Origin: Cellulomonas terrae
GTDB lineage: Bacteria; Actinomycetota; Actinomycetes; Actinomycetales; Cellulomonadaceae
Assembly: GCF_007990265.1 (NCBI RefSeq)
Contig: NZ_BJWH01000004.1
Location: 124,001-188,000, forward strand
Length of the DNA stretch: 64,000 nt
Direction: 5' to 3'
The notes beneath the pieces were generated by a model. The model saw only the letters and a list, made by a program, of their open reading frames with translations. It did not search any database and was not told the DNA's origin. Positions 55,266 to 63,952 of this stretch are shown piece after piece. The translations under genes were made by a program, and so were the position numbers. Position 1 is the stretch's first letter. Every line of letters starts with the position of its first letter.

Positions 55266-55958
55266 GTGCCCAAGAAGCCCGTCATCCGCGCCCAGGACCT
55301 GATCGTCGGCTACGGCGGGGCGCCCGTCTGTGCACCCGTGACCTTCACGCTGGCACCCGGCAAGGTCGTCGCCCTGGTCGGCGCGAACGGCTCCGGGAAG
55401 TCCACGGTCCTGCGGGCCGTGATCGGGTTGCTCGAACCGTCCGGTGGGACGCTGCGCGTGTTCGACAACCCCGTCGACGAGCGGGACGTCGTGTTCCGGA
55501 CGAAGGTCGCCAGCGTCCTCGACGACGACGCGTACTTCCCGGCCCTCACCGTCTCCGAGCACCTGTACCTGACCGCGCGCGGGCACGGCGTGCACGGCGC
55601 GCAGGAGGTCGTCGCCGGGCTGCTCGCCGAGTTCGGCCTGACCGACCACGCCAGGTCGCTGCCGGTCGCGCTCTCGTCGGGCCAGCGGCGCCGGCTGCTC
55701 CTCGCCGCGGGCTTCGTCCGCCCGCGCTCCCTGCTCGTCCTCGACGAGCCCGAGCAGCGGCTCGACCGCGCGATGCGGGACCGGCTCGCCGCGCGCATCG
55801 TCGCGGAGAAGCAGGCCGGCGGCGCGGTGCTGCTCGCCACGCACGACCCGGACCTGCTGCGCGCCGTCGCCGACCGGGCCGTGCACGTCGCCGACGACGT
55901 CACGCGGCTGCTGCCGACCGACCAGGCCGCGGACCTGATCTCGCGGGAGAACCCGTGA
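55266..55958 (+). CDS. ABC transporter ATP-binding protein
   Basis: A 230-residue nucleotide-binding subunit. Walker A is GANGSGKST, signature LSSGQRRRL, Walker B LLVLDEPEQRLD and H-loop LATHDPDLL. The C-terminal glutamate after Walker B is followed by a Q, a mild deviation in EPEQ. Its GTGA end overlaps the DUF6297 permease start, so the pair form one exporter. Confidence 0.9.
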   Translation: MPKKPVIRAQDLIVGYGGAPVCAPVTFTLAPGKVVALVGANGSGKSTVLRAVIGLLEPSGGTLRVFDNPVDERDVVFRTKVASVLDDDAYFPALTVSEHLYLTARGHGVHGAQEVVAGLLAEFGLTDHARSLPVALSSGQRRRLLLAAGFVRPRSLLVLDEPEQRLDRAMRDRLAARIVAEKQAGGAVLLATHDPDLLRAVADRAVHVADDVTRLLPTDQAADLISRENP

Positions 55959-57580
55959 CCGCCGTCGAGCACGACGACGGGTACGACGACGAGCCCGCGG
56001 TCCAGCCCTTCGAGGTCGGCGCGGTGCCGTCCGCGACGAGCATCCGCCGGTTCACGTCCCAGGCGGCGAACTCCCGCGGGGGCGCCAGCCTCGGGTCCCT
56101 CCTGGGCGGCGTGTACTACGCGGTCATCAGCATCGCGATCAGCGTCGGCGTCGCTCTCGGGGCCGCCCAGGCGATGCGCGCGTCCCTGCCGCCCGCGCCC
56201 GAGGTGGAGGCGCCGCTGTCGCTGAACCTCGCCACGCTCGTCGTGGTCATCGTCGTGGCGCTCGCCGGAGCGCTCCTGTCGCTCGCCGGCCGGCTGGGCC
56301 CGGTCGGCGCCGGGGGAGCCGAGGCGGCCTGGTGGCTCCCGCTCCCGGTCGACCGGCGCGGGCTGCTGCGCCCCGCGGCGCGCCGGCTGCCGCTGCTCGC
56401 GGGCTTCGTCGGCGCGGTCCTCGTCGCCCTCCTGGACGCCGGGCTGCTCGCCGACCCCGGTCTGCGCGTCGCACGGGTCGCCACGACCGCGGCTCTCGTC
56501 GCCGCGGGGATCGTCCTGCTCGCGGCCGTCGGCCAGTCCGCCGGGGTGTCCCGACGCTCCCTCGCGCTCGCCGGCGACGTCCTGCTCTTCCTCGCCCCCG
56601 TTGCGGCGGTGGTCCTCGCGCGCGTCGGCTGGTCCGTCGACGCGCTGCCGAGCGCGCCCTGGTGGTTCGTCGTCGCGCTCGTGCCCGTGGTCGTCGCGCT
56701 CGCGGTCGTCGTCGACCGTCGCCTCGGCCGGGTCCCGACGCGGACGCTGCGGGAGAGCGGCTCGGTGGCGACGCAGGCGGTCGGCGCGGTGGTGTCGATG
56801 GACTCCCGCGAGCTGGGCAGGGCGCTGACCGACGGCGCGGCTGCTCCGGTACGCCGGTGGATCGCGCCCCTGAGCACCGCCCGCGGCCCGGCGTCCGCCC
56901 TGGTCACCGCCGACTGGGTGGTGCTGCGCCGGTCCGCCCGCCACGTCGTGCAGCTCGTCGTCGCCGCGCTCGTGCCGGTGCTCATCAGCACGGTGCCGCA
57001 GCTCGCCAGCCAGGTCGGCGTGCTGTTCGCGCTCCTGATCGCCGGCGCCGTCGCGATGAGCGCGACCGGCGAGGGCGCCCGGCGCGCCGAGATGGCGCCG
57101 ATCCTCGACCGTCTGCTGCCGCTGGAGGCCAAGACCGTCCGGCGCCTGCGCATGGTCGTGCCCGCCGTCGCGATGCTGCTGTGGTCCCTCGTCGCGTTCG
57201 CGGCGGTCGGCCGGTGGGCGTCCGACGTGCCGGGGTGGATCGCGCTCGGGGTCGCCTCGACGCCGGTCTGGGCGGCGGCAGCCGTGCGCGGGTCCTACCG
57301 GCCCGCTCCCGACTGGGGCGGAGCGCTCGTGTCGACCCCGATGGGTGCCCTGCCGACGGGCGTGGCGACCGTGCTCGCGCGCGGGCCCGACCTCGTCATC
57401 CTGTGCCTGCTGCCGGTGTGGATCGCGGTGCTCCTGCGGACGGTGAACGCGCCGCTGCTCTACGCCCAGATCGTCCTGTCGATCATCGCCGTGGCGATCG
57501 CCTCGTCCATCCGCACGCGGTCGCTCATGGAGACCCTCATGGACGCGCAGGAGCAGGAGAGGGCGGGAGCGCGCCGGTGA
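55955..57580 (+). CDS. DUF6297 family membrane protein, ABC permease
   Basis: A 541-residue permease with about twelve membrane helices after a 50-residue hydrophilic N-terminus. It reads as ABC-2-like: LGGVYYAVISIAISVGVALG, then pairs of helices separated by short loops, with the conserved cytosolic MSATGEGARRAEMAPILDRL. The substrate is unknown. It is coupled by GTGA overlaps to the ATPase before and rsmD after. Confidence 0.8.
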   Translation: MTAVEHDDGYDDEPAVQPFEVGAVPSATSIRRFTSQAANSRGGASLGSLLGGVYYAVISIAISVGVALGAAQAMRASLPPAPEVEAPLSLNLATLVVVIVVALAGALLSLAGRLGPVGAGGAEAAWWLPLPVDRRGLLRPAARRLPLLAGFVGAVLVALLDAGLLADPGLRVARVATTAALVAAGIVLLAAVGQSAGVSRRSLALAGDVLLFLAPVAAVVLARVGWSVDALPSAPWWFVVALVPVVVALAVVVDRRLGRVPTRTLRESGSVATQAVGAVVSMDSRELGRALTDGAAAPVRRWIAPLSTARGPASALVTADWVVLRRSARHVVQLVVAALVPVLISTVPQLASQVGVLFALLIAGAVAMSATGEGARRAEMAPILDRLLPLEAKTVRRLRMVVPAVAMLLWSLVAFAAVGRWASDVPGWIALGVASTPVWAAAAVRGSYRPAPDWGGALVSTPMGALPTGVATVLARGPDLVILCLLPVWIAVLLRTVNAPLLYAQIVLSIIAVAIASSIRTRSLMETLMDAQEQERAGARR

Positions 57581-58134
57581 CCCGGATCGTCGCGGGGACG
57601 GTCGGCGGGCGGACGCTCGCCGTGCCGCGCGCCGGGACCCGGCCGACGAGCGAGCGGGTCCGCGAGGCGCTGTTCTCCCGGCTCGAGCACCTCGACGTGG
57701 TCGACGGTGCCCGGGTGCTCGACCTGTACGCCGGCTCGGGGGCGCTCGGGATCGAGGCCGCGAGCCGCGGCGCCGCCCACGTGACGCTCGTCGAGTCGGC
57801 CCGCGACGCGGCCGACGTGTGCCGCCGCAACGTGACGACGCTCGGGCTGGCGGCGACGGTCACGGTGGCCGCCTCGACGGTGGAGCGGTTCGCCGCGCGG
57901 CCCACCGTGGCGCCGTGGGACCTCGTCCTCGTCGACCCGCCCTACGACCTGCCGGAGGTCGACCTCGCGACGGTGCTGAGCAGTGTCTCGGCAGCCCTGT
58001 CGCCCCACGCCGTCGTCGTCGTGGAGCGCGCGTCACGCACGCCCGAGCCGACGTGGCCGACGGCGCTCGTGCGGTTCGACCGGCGCGCCTACGGGGACAC
58101 GGTCATGTGGTTCGCGGAGCCGGCGGAGACCTGA
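57577..58134 (+). CDS. rsmD: 16S rRNA (guanine966-N2)-methyltransferase RsmD
   Basis: A 185-residue methyltransferase. It shows RIVAGTVGGRTLAVP, RPTSERVREALFSRL, the SAM motif VLDLYAGSGALGIEAASRG and the catalytic tetrad LVDPPYDLP. It modifies G966 of 16S rRNA near the P site. It is linked to coaD as in many actinobacteria but separated here by a GNAT gene on the other strand whose 3' end overlaps by 46 nt. Confidence 0.94.
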   Translation: MTRIVAGTVGGRTLAVPRAGTRPTSERVREALFSRLEHLDVVDGARVLDLYAGSGALGIEAASRGAAHVTLVESARDAADVCRRNVTTLGLAATVTVAASTVERFAARPTVAPWDLVLVDPPYDLPEVDLATVLSSVSAALSPHAVVVVERASRTPEPTWPTALVRFDRRAYGDTVMWFAEPAET

Positions 58135-58736
58135 GCCGGCCGGTGCAGCACCGTGAGCGCCGGGCCGTCGGGCGCGAGGGGCACGGTGCCGGCCTCGGCG
58201 TAGCCCAGGCGCCGGTAGAACGGCAGGTTCCGCGGGTCCGTCGTGCCGAGGTACGTGCCGACGCCGTCTGCTTCTGCCGCCGCGATCCCCGCCTCGGCCA
58301 GGCGCCGTCCGACCGTCCGCCCCTGCACCTGCGGGTCGACCGCGAGGTAGTTGAGGTAGGCGGCGGGGGCCGAGGGTGCGAGCGGTGCGGCCGAGCCCAG
58401 GGCGGCGAGGATCTCGTCGGCCCGCGTCCGGCCCACGAGGACGGCGAGCACCCCGGCCGGCGACGGGAGCGTGACCGGCGGCTGCGCGGCGCCGGGCAGC
58501 CGCCAGGCGGCGACACCGAGCACCCGCCCGGCCCCCCGGGCGACGTGCACGCGACCGACGGCCAGGTAGCGGTCGACGGACGGCCCGAGCCAGGCGGCGC
58601 ACGCGTCCTGACGGGTGCCGGCATCCGGCAGCGCCCAGACCATCAGCGGGTTCGCGTGGTACGCGCGGGCCAGGACCGTGCGGATCTCCGGGCAGTCGGC
58701 GGCGGTGGCCCTGTCCACGACGACGTCGGTGGTCAT
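58089..58736 (-). CDS. GNAT-family N-acetyltransferase
   Basis: A 215-residue GNAT protein with RTVLARAYHANPLMVWALP, LNYLAVDPQVQGRTVGRRLAE (acetyl-CoA loop) and NLPFYRRLGYAEAGTV. The 46-nt overlap with rsmD at the C-terminus is convergent. TACCCT 6 nt before ATG 58736 supports the start. Substrate unknown. Confidence 0.85.
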   Translation of the reverse strand: MTTDVVVDRATAADCPEIRTVLARAYHANPLMVWALPDAGTRQDACAAWLGPSVDRYLAVGRVHVARGAGRVLGVAAWRLPGAAQPPVTLPSPAGVLAVLVGRTRADEILAALGSAAPLAPSAPAAYLNYLAVDPQVQGRTVGRRLAEAGIAAAEADGVGTYLGTTDPRNLPFYRRLGYAEAGTVPLAPDGPALTVLHRPAQVSAGSANHMTVSP

Positions 58737-58742
58737 GGGGCG

Positions 58743-58748
58743 AGGGTA
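58743..58748 (-). promoter_or_regulatory. -10 element (TACCCT) of the GNAT gene
   Basis: TACCCT ends 6 nt before ATG 58736. Confidence 0.5.
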
Positions 58749-58789
58749 GGGCTGCCGCGCGTTCGGCTGGTCGGGGCGGGCCGCTGGCC

Positions 58790-58795
58790 TACCCT
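58790..58795 (+). promoter_or_regulatory. -10 element (TACCCT) of coaD
   Basis: TACCCT ends 6 nt before GTG 58802. The same hexamer serves the divergent GNAT gene 42 bp away. Confidence 0.5.
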
Positions 58796-58801
58796 GGCGA
58801 C

Positions 58802-59290
58802 GTGACCACCGCCGTCTGCCCCGGGTCCTTCGACCCCCTCACGCTCGGGCACGTGGATGTCGTGCAGCGGGCTCGCTCGATGTTCGACGAGGTCGTCGTC
58901 GGCGTCGCACGGAACTCGTCCAAGTCGTCGTTGCTCCCGGTCGAGGTGCGGGTCGACCTGGCGCGTGCGGCGTTCGCGGACGTCGACGGGATCCGGGTCG
59001 AGGCGGTCGACGGGCTGCTCGCGGACTTCGTCCGTACGGTGGGTGCCGTCGCCGTGGTCAAGGGGCTGCGCGGTGGCGCCGACTTCGACGCGGAGCTGCC
59101 GATGGCTCTGATGAACCGGCACCTGTCGGGCGTCGAGACCGTGTTCGTGGTCGGCGACCAGGCGTTGGCGCACATCGCGTCGTCGCTGGTCAAGGATGTG
59201 GCGCGCTACGGCGGTCCGATCGACGACCTGGTGCCGCCGGGCGTCGCGGACGCGGTGCGGGCGGCACTACGAGGAGGGGACGCACGATGA
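58802..59290 (+). CDS. coaD: Phosphopantetheine adenylyltransferase
   Basis: A 162-residue CoaD, the penultimate step of coenzyme A synthesis. The nucleotidyltransferase motif CPGSFDPLTLGHVDV includes the TxGH element; VVKGLRGGADFDAELPMALMN and the SSSLVKDVARYGG (ISSTxVR-like) motif near the C-terminus complete it. Family length is typical. It overlaps the next gene as ATGA. Confidence 0.95.
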   Translation: MTTAVCPGSFDPLTLGHVDVVQRARSMFDEVVVGVARNSSKSSLLPVEVRVDLARAAFADVDGIRVEAVDGLLADFVRTVGAVAVVKGLRGGADFDAELPMALMNRHLSGVETVFVVGDQALAHIASSLVKDVARYGGPIDDLVPPGVADAVRAALRGGDAR

Positions 59291-59778
59291 CCGACGAGGA
59301 CCCGACCACCAGGCCCGAGGGCCTCACGGGCGTGCTGGACGCGATCGCGTCCGCGGTCGCCAACGCCCGGGCGATGCCGATGTCGTCCTCGGTGCTGGTG
59401 AACCGCGCGGAGCTGCTCGACCTGGTGGACCAGGCGCGTGACGTGCTGCCCAGCCAGCTCTCGCGGGCCGACGAGGTGCTCGCCGACGCGGACGCCGCAC
59501 GTGCGGTCGCCCAGGCGGACGCCGACGCGGTGCTGGCGCAGGCGCGTGCCCAGGCCGCCGCCCTCGTCGACCGGGAGGCCGTGGTCGTCGCGGCGCAGGA
59601 GCGTGCCGCGCAGATCGTGGCGGAGGCCGAGCGGGTCGCCGAGGGTCTCCAGCGGGACGCCGACGACTACTGCGACCGTCGGCTGGCGGACTTCGAGATC
59701 GACCTGGGCAAGGTGCTGAGCCAGGTCCAGGCCGGCCGCGCGAAGCTCGCGGGACGCCTGGGGGCGGACGAGAGCTGA
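59287..59778 (+). CDS. Short SepIVA-like coiled-coil septation protein
   Basis: A 163-residue protein. The N-terminus (LDAIASAVANARAMPMSS, then VNRAELLDLVDQARDVLPSQ) and the C-terminus (DDYCDRRLADFEIDLGKVL) match SepIVA (Rv2927c), a DivIVA-like elongation and septation factor. The coiled-coil middle (ADAARAVAQADADAVLAQAR onward) is about 80 residues shorter than the 245-residue mycobacterial protein. It lies in the same coaD-x-yceD-rnc-mutM neighbourhood. A role in polar growth is inferred. Confidence 0.78.
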   Translation: MTDEDPTTRPEGLTGVLDAIASAVANARAMPMSSSVLVNRAELLDLVDQARDVLPSQLSRADEVLADADAARAVAQADADAVLAQARAQAAALVDREAVVVAAQERAAQIVAEAERVAEGLQRDADDYCDRRLADFEIDLGKVLSQVQAGRAKLAGRLGADES

Positions 59779-59801
59779 GACCTGTGCCACTCCCGAACGA
59801 T

Positions 59802-59831
59802 TTGGGTGGCCCCTGACCTGTGCCGTAGAGT
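59802..59831 (+). promoter_or_regulatory. Promoter of the yceD-rpmF-rnc-mutM operon
   Basis: TTGGGT (59802-59807), 18-bp spacer, TAGAGT (59826-59831). The same -35 hexamer is used at rpmB. A 10-bp direct repeat GACCTGTGCC occurs at 59779 and 59815. Confidence 0.55.
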
Positions 59832-59887
59832 TATCCGTTGGTTCTGCCGCTCATGGCTGGACCGAGATCAACGAGGGGACCCTGGCC

Positions 59888-60466
59888 GTGCCGCGCCCTG
59901 TTCACCTCGATCCCCGTTCGCCCTTCGTGCTCGATTCGCACGAGCTCGGGAGACGTCCGGGATCGACGAGGACCGTGCAGCGCACCGTGGGTGCCCCGGA
60001 AGATCTCGGGACCGACGTGATCGGCATCCCCACCGGGACCGACGTCGAGCTGGATCTGCGGCTCGAGGCGGTCATGGAGGGGGTCCTGGTCACCGGATCC
60101 GTCCGTGGTCGGGCGATCGGGGAGTGCGTGCGCTGCCTGGGTGAGGTCGTCGAGAACGTCGACGTCCAGCTCACGGAGCTCTACGTGTATCCCGAGCGCG
60201 CGGCCGTCGCGGTCGAGGACGGCGACGACGAGGAGGACGTGCGCGAGCTCGAGGGCGACCTGGTCGACCTGGAACCTGCGCTGCGGGACACGGTCGTGCC
60301 GGCTCTGCCGTTCCAGCCGCTGTGCCGTCCCGACTGCCCCGGCCTGTGCTCCGAGTGTGGAGCGCGGCTGGCGGACGACCCTGACCACTCGCATGAGACG
60401 CTTGACCCCCGCTGGTCCGCCCTGAGCGGCCTGCTGGGTTCGAACGACGAGACGAAAGAGAGCTAG
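59888..60466 (+). CDS. yceD: YceD family protein (DUF177)
   Basis: A 192-residue YceD protein. Conserved parts are RTVGAPEDLGTDV, VTGSVRGRAIGECVRCLGEV, the acidic DLVDLEPALRDTVVPALP and the zinc site CRPDCPGLCSECGA. It precedes rpmF in nearly all bacteria and aids 23S rRNA or L32 handling. GAGGGGA lies 7 nt before GTG 59888. It ends 2 nt before rpmF. Confidence 0.92.
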   Translation: MPRPVHLDPRSPFVLDSHELGRRPGSTRTVQRTVGAPEDLGTDVIGIPTGTDVELDLRLEAVMEGVLVTGSVRGRAIGECVRCLGEVVENVDVQLTELYVYPERAAVAVEDGDDEEDVRELEGDLVDLEPALRDTVVPALPFQPLCRPDCPGLCSECGARLADDPDHSHETLDPRWSALSGLLGSNDETKES

Positions 60467-60468
60467 CC

Positions 60469-60666
60469 GTGGCTGTTCCGAAGCGCAAGATGTCGCGCAG
60501 CAACACCCGTGCGCGTCGGTCGCAGTGGAAGACCACTGCCACGACGCTCCACACGTGCCCGCAGTGCAAGGCCAACAAGATGCCGCACACGGCGTGCCCG
60601 TCGTGCGGTACCTACAAGGGCCGCGCCTACGCCGAGGCCGTGCGTACCGAGTTCGAGGTTCGCTGA
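60469..60666 (+). CDS. rpmF: 50S ribosomal protein L32
   Basis: A 65-residue L32: [20 protein letters not shown], then a zinc ribbon CPQC and CPSC. GTG 60469 follows AGAGAGC. It is the C+ form, like L28. Confidence 0.96.
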   Translation: MAVPKRKMSRSNTRARRSQWKTTATTLHTCPQCKANKMPHTACPSCGTYKGRAYAEAVRTEFEVR

Positions 60667-60712
60667 GCAGTCGCTCGTCCGCTGTGGAGCATTCGATGAC
60701 CGCAGGACCGGC

Positions 60713-61405
60713 GTGAGTGCCGCGGCAGAGCTCTTGCACGAGAAGCTCGGGGTCCACCTGGACCCCGAGCTTCTCGTGCTTGCTCTGACGCACCGCTCGT
60801 TCGCGCACGAGGCCGGAGGCATCCCCACCAACGAGCGGCTCGAGTTCCTCGGGGACGCGGTGCTCGGGCTGGTCGTCACGGAGTCGCTGTACCGCGCGCA
60901 CCCGGACCTGCCGGAAGGTGCGCTCGCGAAGATGCGGGCCGCCACGGTGTCGCAGCGTGCGCTCGCGCTCGTCGCGCGGGAGCTCGACCTCGGCGACTAC
61001 GTGCTGCTGGGCAAGGGTGAGCTGTCGACGGGCGGGCGGGACAAGGACTCGATCCTGTCCGACACCCTCGAGGCCGTGTTCGGTGCCGTGTACCTCAACC
61101 ACGGCGTGGAGACCGCCCGCGCGGTGGTCGAACGCCTGGTCGGGCCGTCCCTGGTCGCCGCGGCGGACCTCGGTGCCGGGCTGGACTGGAAGACGTCCCT
61201 GCAGGAGCTGTCGGCGTCCCTCGGTCTCGGTGCACCGAGCTACGACGTCACCGGCGAGGGACCGGACCACTCCCGCACGTTCACGGCGCGGGCGATCGTC
61301 GCGGGTGAGCCCCGTGGCGTCGGCGTCGGCCCGGCCAAGAAGCTCGCCGAGCAGGACGCCGCTGCGGACGCCTACCGGGTGCTCGCCGCGCAGCTGCAGC
61401 CCTGA
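60713..61405 (+). CDS. rnc: Ribonuclease III
   Basis: A 230-residue double-strand RNA endonuclease. The signature [14 protein letters not shown] with its catalytic acidic residues, then [12 protein letters not shown] (second acidic site) and a C-terminal dsRBD ([34 protein letters not shown]) are complete. It matures rRNA and other structured RNAs. GTG 60713 overlaps a 6-codon upstream frame (ATG 60696) as GTGA. mutM begins 1 nt after the stop. Confidence 0.94.
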   Translation: MSAAAELLHEKLGVHLDPELLVLALTHRSFAHEAGGIPTNERLEFLGDAVLGLVVTESLYRAHPDLPEGALAKMRAATVSQRALALVARELDLGDYVLLGKGELSTGGRDKDSILSDTLEAVFGAVYLNHGVETARAVVERLVGPSLVAAADLGAGLDWKTSLQELSASLGLGAPSYDVTGEGPDHSRTFTARAIVAGEPRGVGVGPAKKLAEQDAAADAYRVLAAQLQP

Positions 61406-61406
61406 C

Positions 61407-62309
61407 GTGCCCGAGCTGCCCGAGGTCGAGACCGTCCGCGACGGGCTGGCGCGGCACGTGCTGGGCCGCACCGTGGCCGCGGTCGAGGTGCGGCGCGACT
61501 ACAGCGTCCGGCGGCACGTCGGCGGGCCTCTCGACTTCGCGGGACGGCTGCGCGGTCGACGGCTGGAGGCGGCGGTCCGGCGCGGCAAGTTCCTGTGGCT
61601 GCTGCTCGACGAGCACGACGACGCCCTGATGGCGCACCTGGGCATGAGCGGGCAGCTGCTCGTGCGCGAGGCCGGCGAGCCGCGACCGGAGCACCCGCAC
61701 CTGCGCGTCCGGCTCGACCTCGACGACGGGTCCGCGCTGGACTTCGTGGACCAGCGCACGTTCGGGCACCTGAGCGTCCCGGAGCTCGTCCCCACCCCGG
61801 ACGGCGCACCCGGCGGGCTCGGGTCGGCGCTGCCGGTGGTCCCGGAGCCCGTCGCGCACATCGCCCGTGACCTGCTGGACCCCGTGCTCGACCGGGCGGC
61901 GCTGGTGGCCGCGGTGCGCCGACGCAGGACGGGCATCAAGCGTGCCCTCCTGGACCAGACCGTCGTGTCCGGGATCGGGAACATCTACGCCGACGAGGGC
62001 CTCTGGCGAGCGCAGCTGCACTATGCACGGCCGACGGAGACGCTGCGCCGGGCGGAGGTCGAGCGGGCGCTCGACGGCGCGGCGGCGGTGATGACCGAGG
62101 CGCTCGTGCAGGGCGGGACCAGCTTCGACGCGCTCTACGTCAACGTGAACGGCGCCTCCGGCTACTTCGACCGCTCGCTCGCCGTGTACGGGCAGGAGGG
62201 GCAGCCGTGCCCCCGCTGCGGCACCCCGGTGCGTCGCGACGAGTTCATGAACCGCTCGTCGTACAGCTGCCCGCGGTGCCAGCCGCGCCCGCGCCGAGGC
62301 CGGTTCTAG
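61407..62309 (+). CDS. mutM: Formamidopyrimidine-DNA glycosylase
   Basis: A 300-residue Fpg enzyme that excises 8-oxoguanine. The N-terminal [13 protein letters not shown] gives catalytic Pro2 and Glu3; the H2TH region is seen as [16 protein letters not shown]; the zinc finger is CPRCGTPV and CPRC. The C-terminus ends GRF. It stops at TAG adjacent to the convergent hydroxyacid dehydrogenase stop. Confidence 0.95.
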   Translation: MPELPEVETVRDGLARHVLGRTVAAVEVRRDYSVRRHVGGPLDFAGRLRGRRLEAAVRRGKFLWLLLDEHDDALMAHLGMSGQLLVREAGEPRPEHPHLRVRLDLDDGSALDFVDQRTFGHLSVPELVPTPDGAPGGLGSALPVVPEPVAHIARDLLDPVLDRAALVAAVRRRRTGIKRALLDQTVVSGIGNIYADEGLWRAQLHYARPTETLRRAEVERALDGAAAVMTEALVQGGTSFDALYVNVNGASGYFDRSLAVYGQEGQPCPRCGTPVRRDEFMNRSSYSCPRCQPRPRRGRF

Positions 62310-63254
62310 CTAGCGCGCGACGACGTTGCGGAGCTCGCCACCGGCGAGGAACGCCGCCAGGTTCGCGGCCACGAGCTCGCCGGCACCCCTCGGCCGTCCG
62401 CCGGCCGCGTGCGGGCTGATCAGCAGCCGCGGCTCGTCCCACAGCGGGGAGTCGGCCGGGAGCGGCTCGGTCTCGAACACGTCGAGGGCGGCACCCGCCA
62501 GCCGGTCGGACCGCAGCGCGTCGAGCAGCGCGGCCTCGTCGAGCGTCGCGCCGCGGCCCACATTCACCACCCACGCACGCGGGGGCAGGAGGGACAGCAC
62601 GCCGGCGTCGACCGCGTGCCGGGTCTGCTCGGTGGCGGGCAGGAGGGAGATGAGCACGTCGGTCCGCGGCAGGTGGTCGGGCAGGTCGAACGCGGAGATG
62701 ACCGGGAAGCCGTGCCGGTCTCCCGCCGTGGTGGCGACGCCGGTGACCTGGGCGCCGAGGGCGCCGAGCAGGGGAGCGAGGCGCGCGGCGATCGACCCGA
62801 AGCCCCAGATGAGCACCTGCGCGCCGTCGAGCGTCCGGAACGCGTTCCCGGGCTGGGGATCCTGCATGCCGCCGAGCTCACCGGCCCACCGGCGCTCTCC
62901 CTGCGCACGGACGAGGTCCGGGAGCCGACGGGCCGCCGCCAGGACGAGGGCCAGGGTGTGCTCCGCGACCGGTCCGTCGTGCAGGCCGCGGCCCGACGTG
63001 AGGACGACGTCGTCGGCGAACCCCGCCGCGACCGCCGCGTCCGGACCCGCCGCGAGCGTCTGCACCCACCGCAGGTGCGTGAGGCGGCGGGCGGCGTCGG
63101 CCGTCTGCTCCGGCTCGTTGCCCCAGAGCACGAGCACCTCGGCGTCGAGGGCGTCGGCCGGGACCGGTTCGCGCACGTCGTAGCGCACCACCCGCACGTC
63201 GGCGGGCAGCGTCGGGTCGTCGGACATCGTCGTCGGCAGCAGGATCGTGGTCAC
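62310..63254 (-). CDS. D-2-hydroxyacid dehydrogenase family protein
   Basis: A 314-residue oxidoreductase. The dinucleotide loop reads IWGFGSIAARLAPLLGALG. Catalytic residues appear as VNVGRGATLDEAALLDAL (Arg), DVFETEPLP (Glu) and LLISPHAAGG (His). The closest well-known relatives are the 2-hydroxyacid dehydrogenases of the phosphoglycerate dehydrogenase fold. Substrate not determinable. GTG 63254 is 18 bp from the divergent response regulator start. Confidence 0.88.
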   Translation of the reverse strand: MTTILLPTTMSDDPTLPADVRVVRYDVREPVPADALDAEVLVLWGNEPEQTADAARRLTHLRWVQTLAAGPDAAVAAGFADDVVLTSGRGLHDGPVAEHTLALVLAAARRLPDLVRAQGERRWAGELGGMQDPQPGNAFRTLDGAQVLIWGFGSIAARLAPLLGALGAQVTGVATTAGDRHGFPVISAFDLPDHLPRTDVLISLLPATEQTRHAVDAGVLSLLPPRAWVVNVGRGATLDEAALLDALRSDRLAGAALDVFETEPLPADSPLWDEPRLLISPHAAGGRPRGAGELVAANLAAFLAGGELRNVVAR

Positions 63255-63260
63255 CGTCGA

Positions 63261-63266
63261 TACGAT
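63261..63266 (+). promoter_or_regulatory. -10 element (TACGAT) of the response-regulator gene
   Basis: TACGAT ends 6 nt before GTG 63273, squeezed into the 18-bp divergent gap. Confidence 0.5.
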
Positions 63267-63272
63267 GCCACC

Positions 63273-63935
63273 GTGGCCGCACGCAGCGCCTCCGGACCCA
63301 TCACCGTCATGATCGTCGACGATCACGAGGTGGTCCGGCGCGGCGTGGCCGAGATCGTGGACCGGGCCGAGGGCATGACCGTGGTGGCCGAGGCCGGCTC
63401 GGTGGCGGACGGGCTCCAGCGGGCCGACCTCGTGCGGCCGAGTGTCGTGCTCGTCGACCTGCAGCTGCCGGACGGCACCGGCATCGACGTCATGCGCGCG
63501 CTGCGCGAGCGGCTCCCCGAGTCGCGGGCGATCGTCCTGACGTCGTTCGACGACGCCGGCGCCCTGGAGGCCGCGCTCGACGAGGGAGCCGCCGCCTACC
63601 TGCTGAAGTCCGCGCGCGGCGCGGAGATCGTCGACGCGATCCGTGCCGTCGCTGCCGGCCGCGTGCTGCTCGACCAGCGGGCGGTCTCCCGGCACAAGGA
63701 CCGTCAGGAGGACCCGACCGGAACCCTGACGCCGAGCGAGCTGCGCGTGGTCGAGCTCATCGGCGAAGGGCTGTCCAACCGGGAGATCGCCGAGCGGCTG
63801 GGCATCGTCGAGAAGACCGTGAAGAACCACATCACGTCGGTGCTCGCGAAGATGGGGCTGCAGCGGCGCACGCAGGTCGCGGCGTGGGTGGCGTCGCGTG
63901 CACGCGCGGGCTGGCAGGTGGACGCCGGCGGCTGA
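63273..63935 (+). CDS. NarL/LuxR-family response regulator
   Basis: A 220-residue regulator. The receiver carries VDDHEVV (acidic pair 16-17), phospho-acceptor Asp62 in LVDLQLPDG, Thr/Ser in VLTSFDD and Lys in YLLKSARGAEI. The LuxR HTH reads TLTPSELRVVELIGEGLSNR then EIAERLGIVEKTVKNHITSV. GTG 63273 is favoured by the -10 at 63261; an ATG at 63309 is the alternative. It likely works with the kinase encoded convergently beyond the right edge. Confidence 0.92.
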   Translation: MAARSASGPITVMIVDDHEVVRRGVAEIVDRAEGMTVVAEAGSVADGLQRADLVRPSVVLVDLQLPDGTGIDVMRALRERLPESRAIVLTSFDDAGALEAALDEGAAAYLLKSARGAEIVDAIRAVAAGRVLLDQRAVSRHKDRQEDPTGTLTPSELRVVELIGEGLSNREIAERLGIVEKTVKNHITSVLAKMGLQRRTQVAAWVASRARAGWQVDAGG

Positions 63936-63952
63936 TCGGGCGTCGTCGCAGG

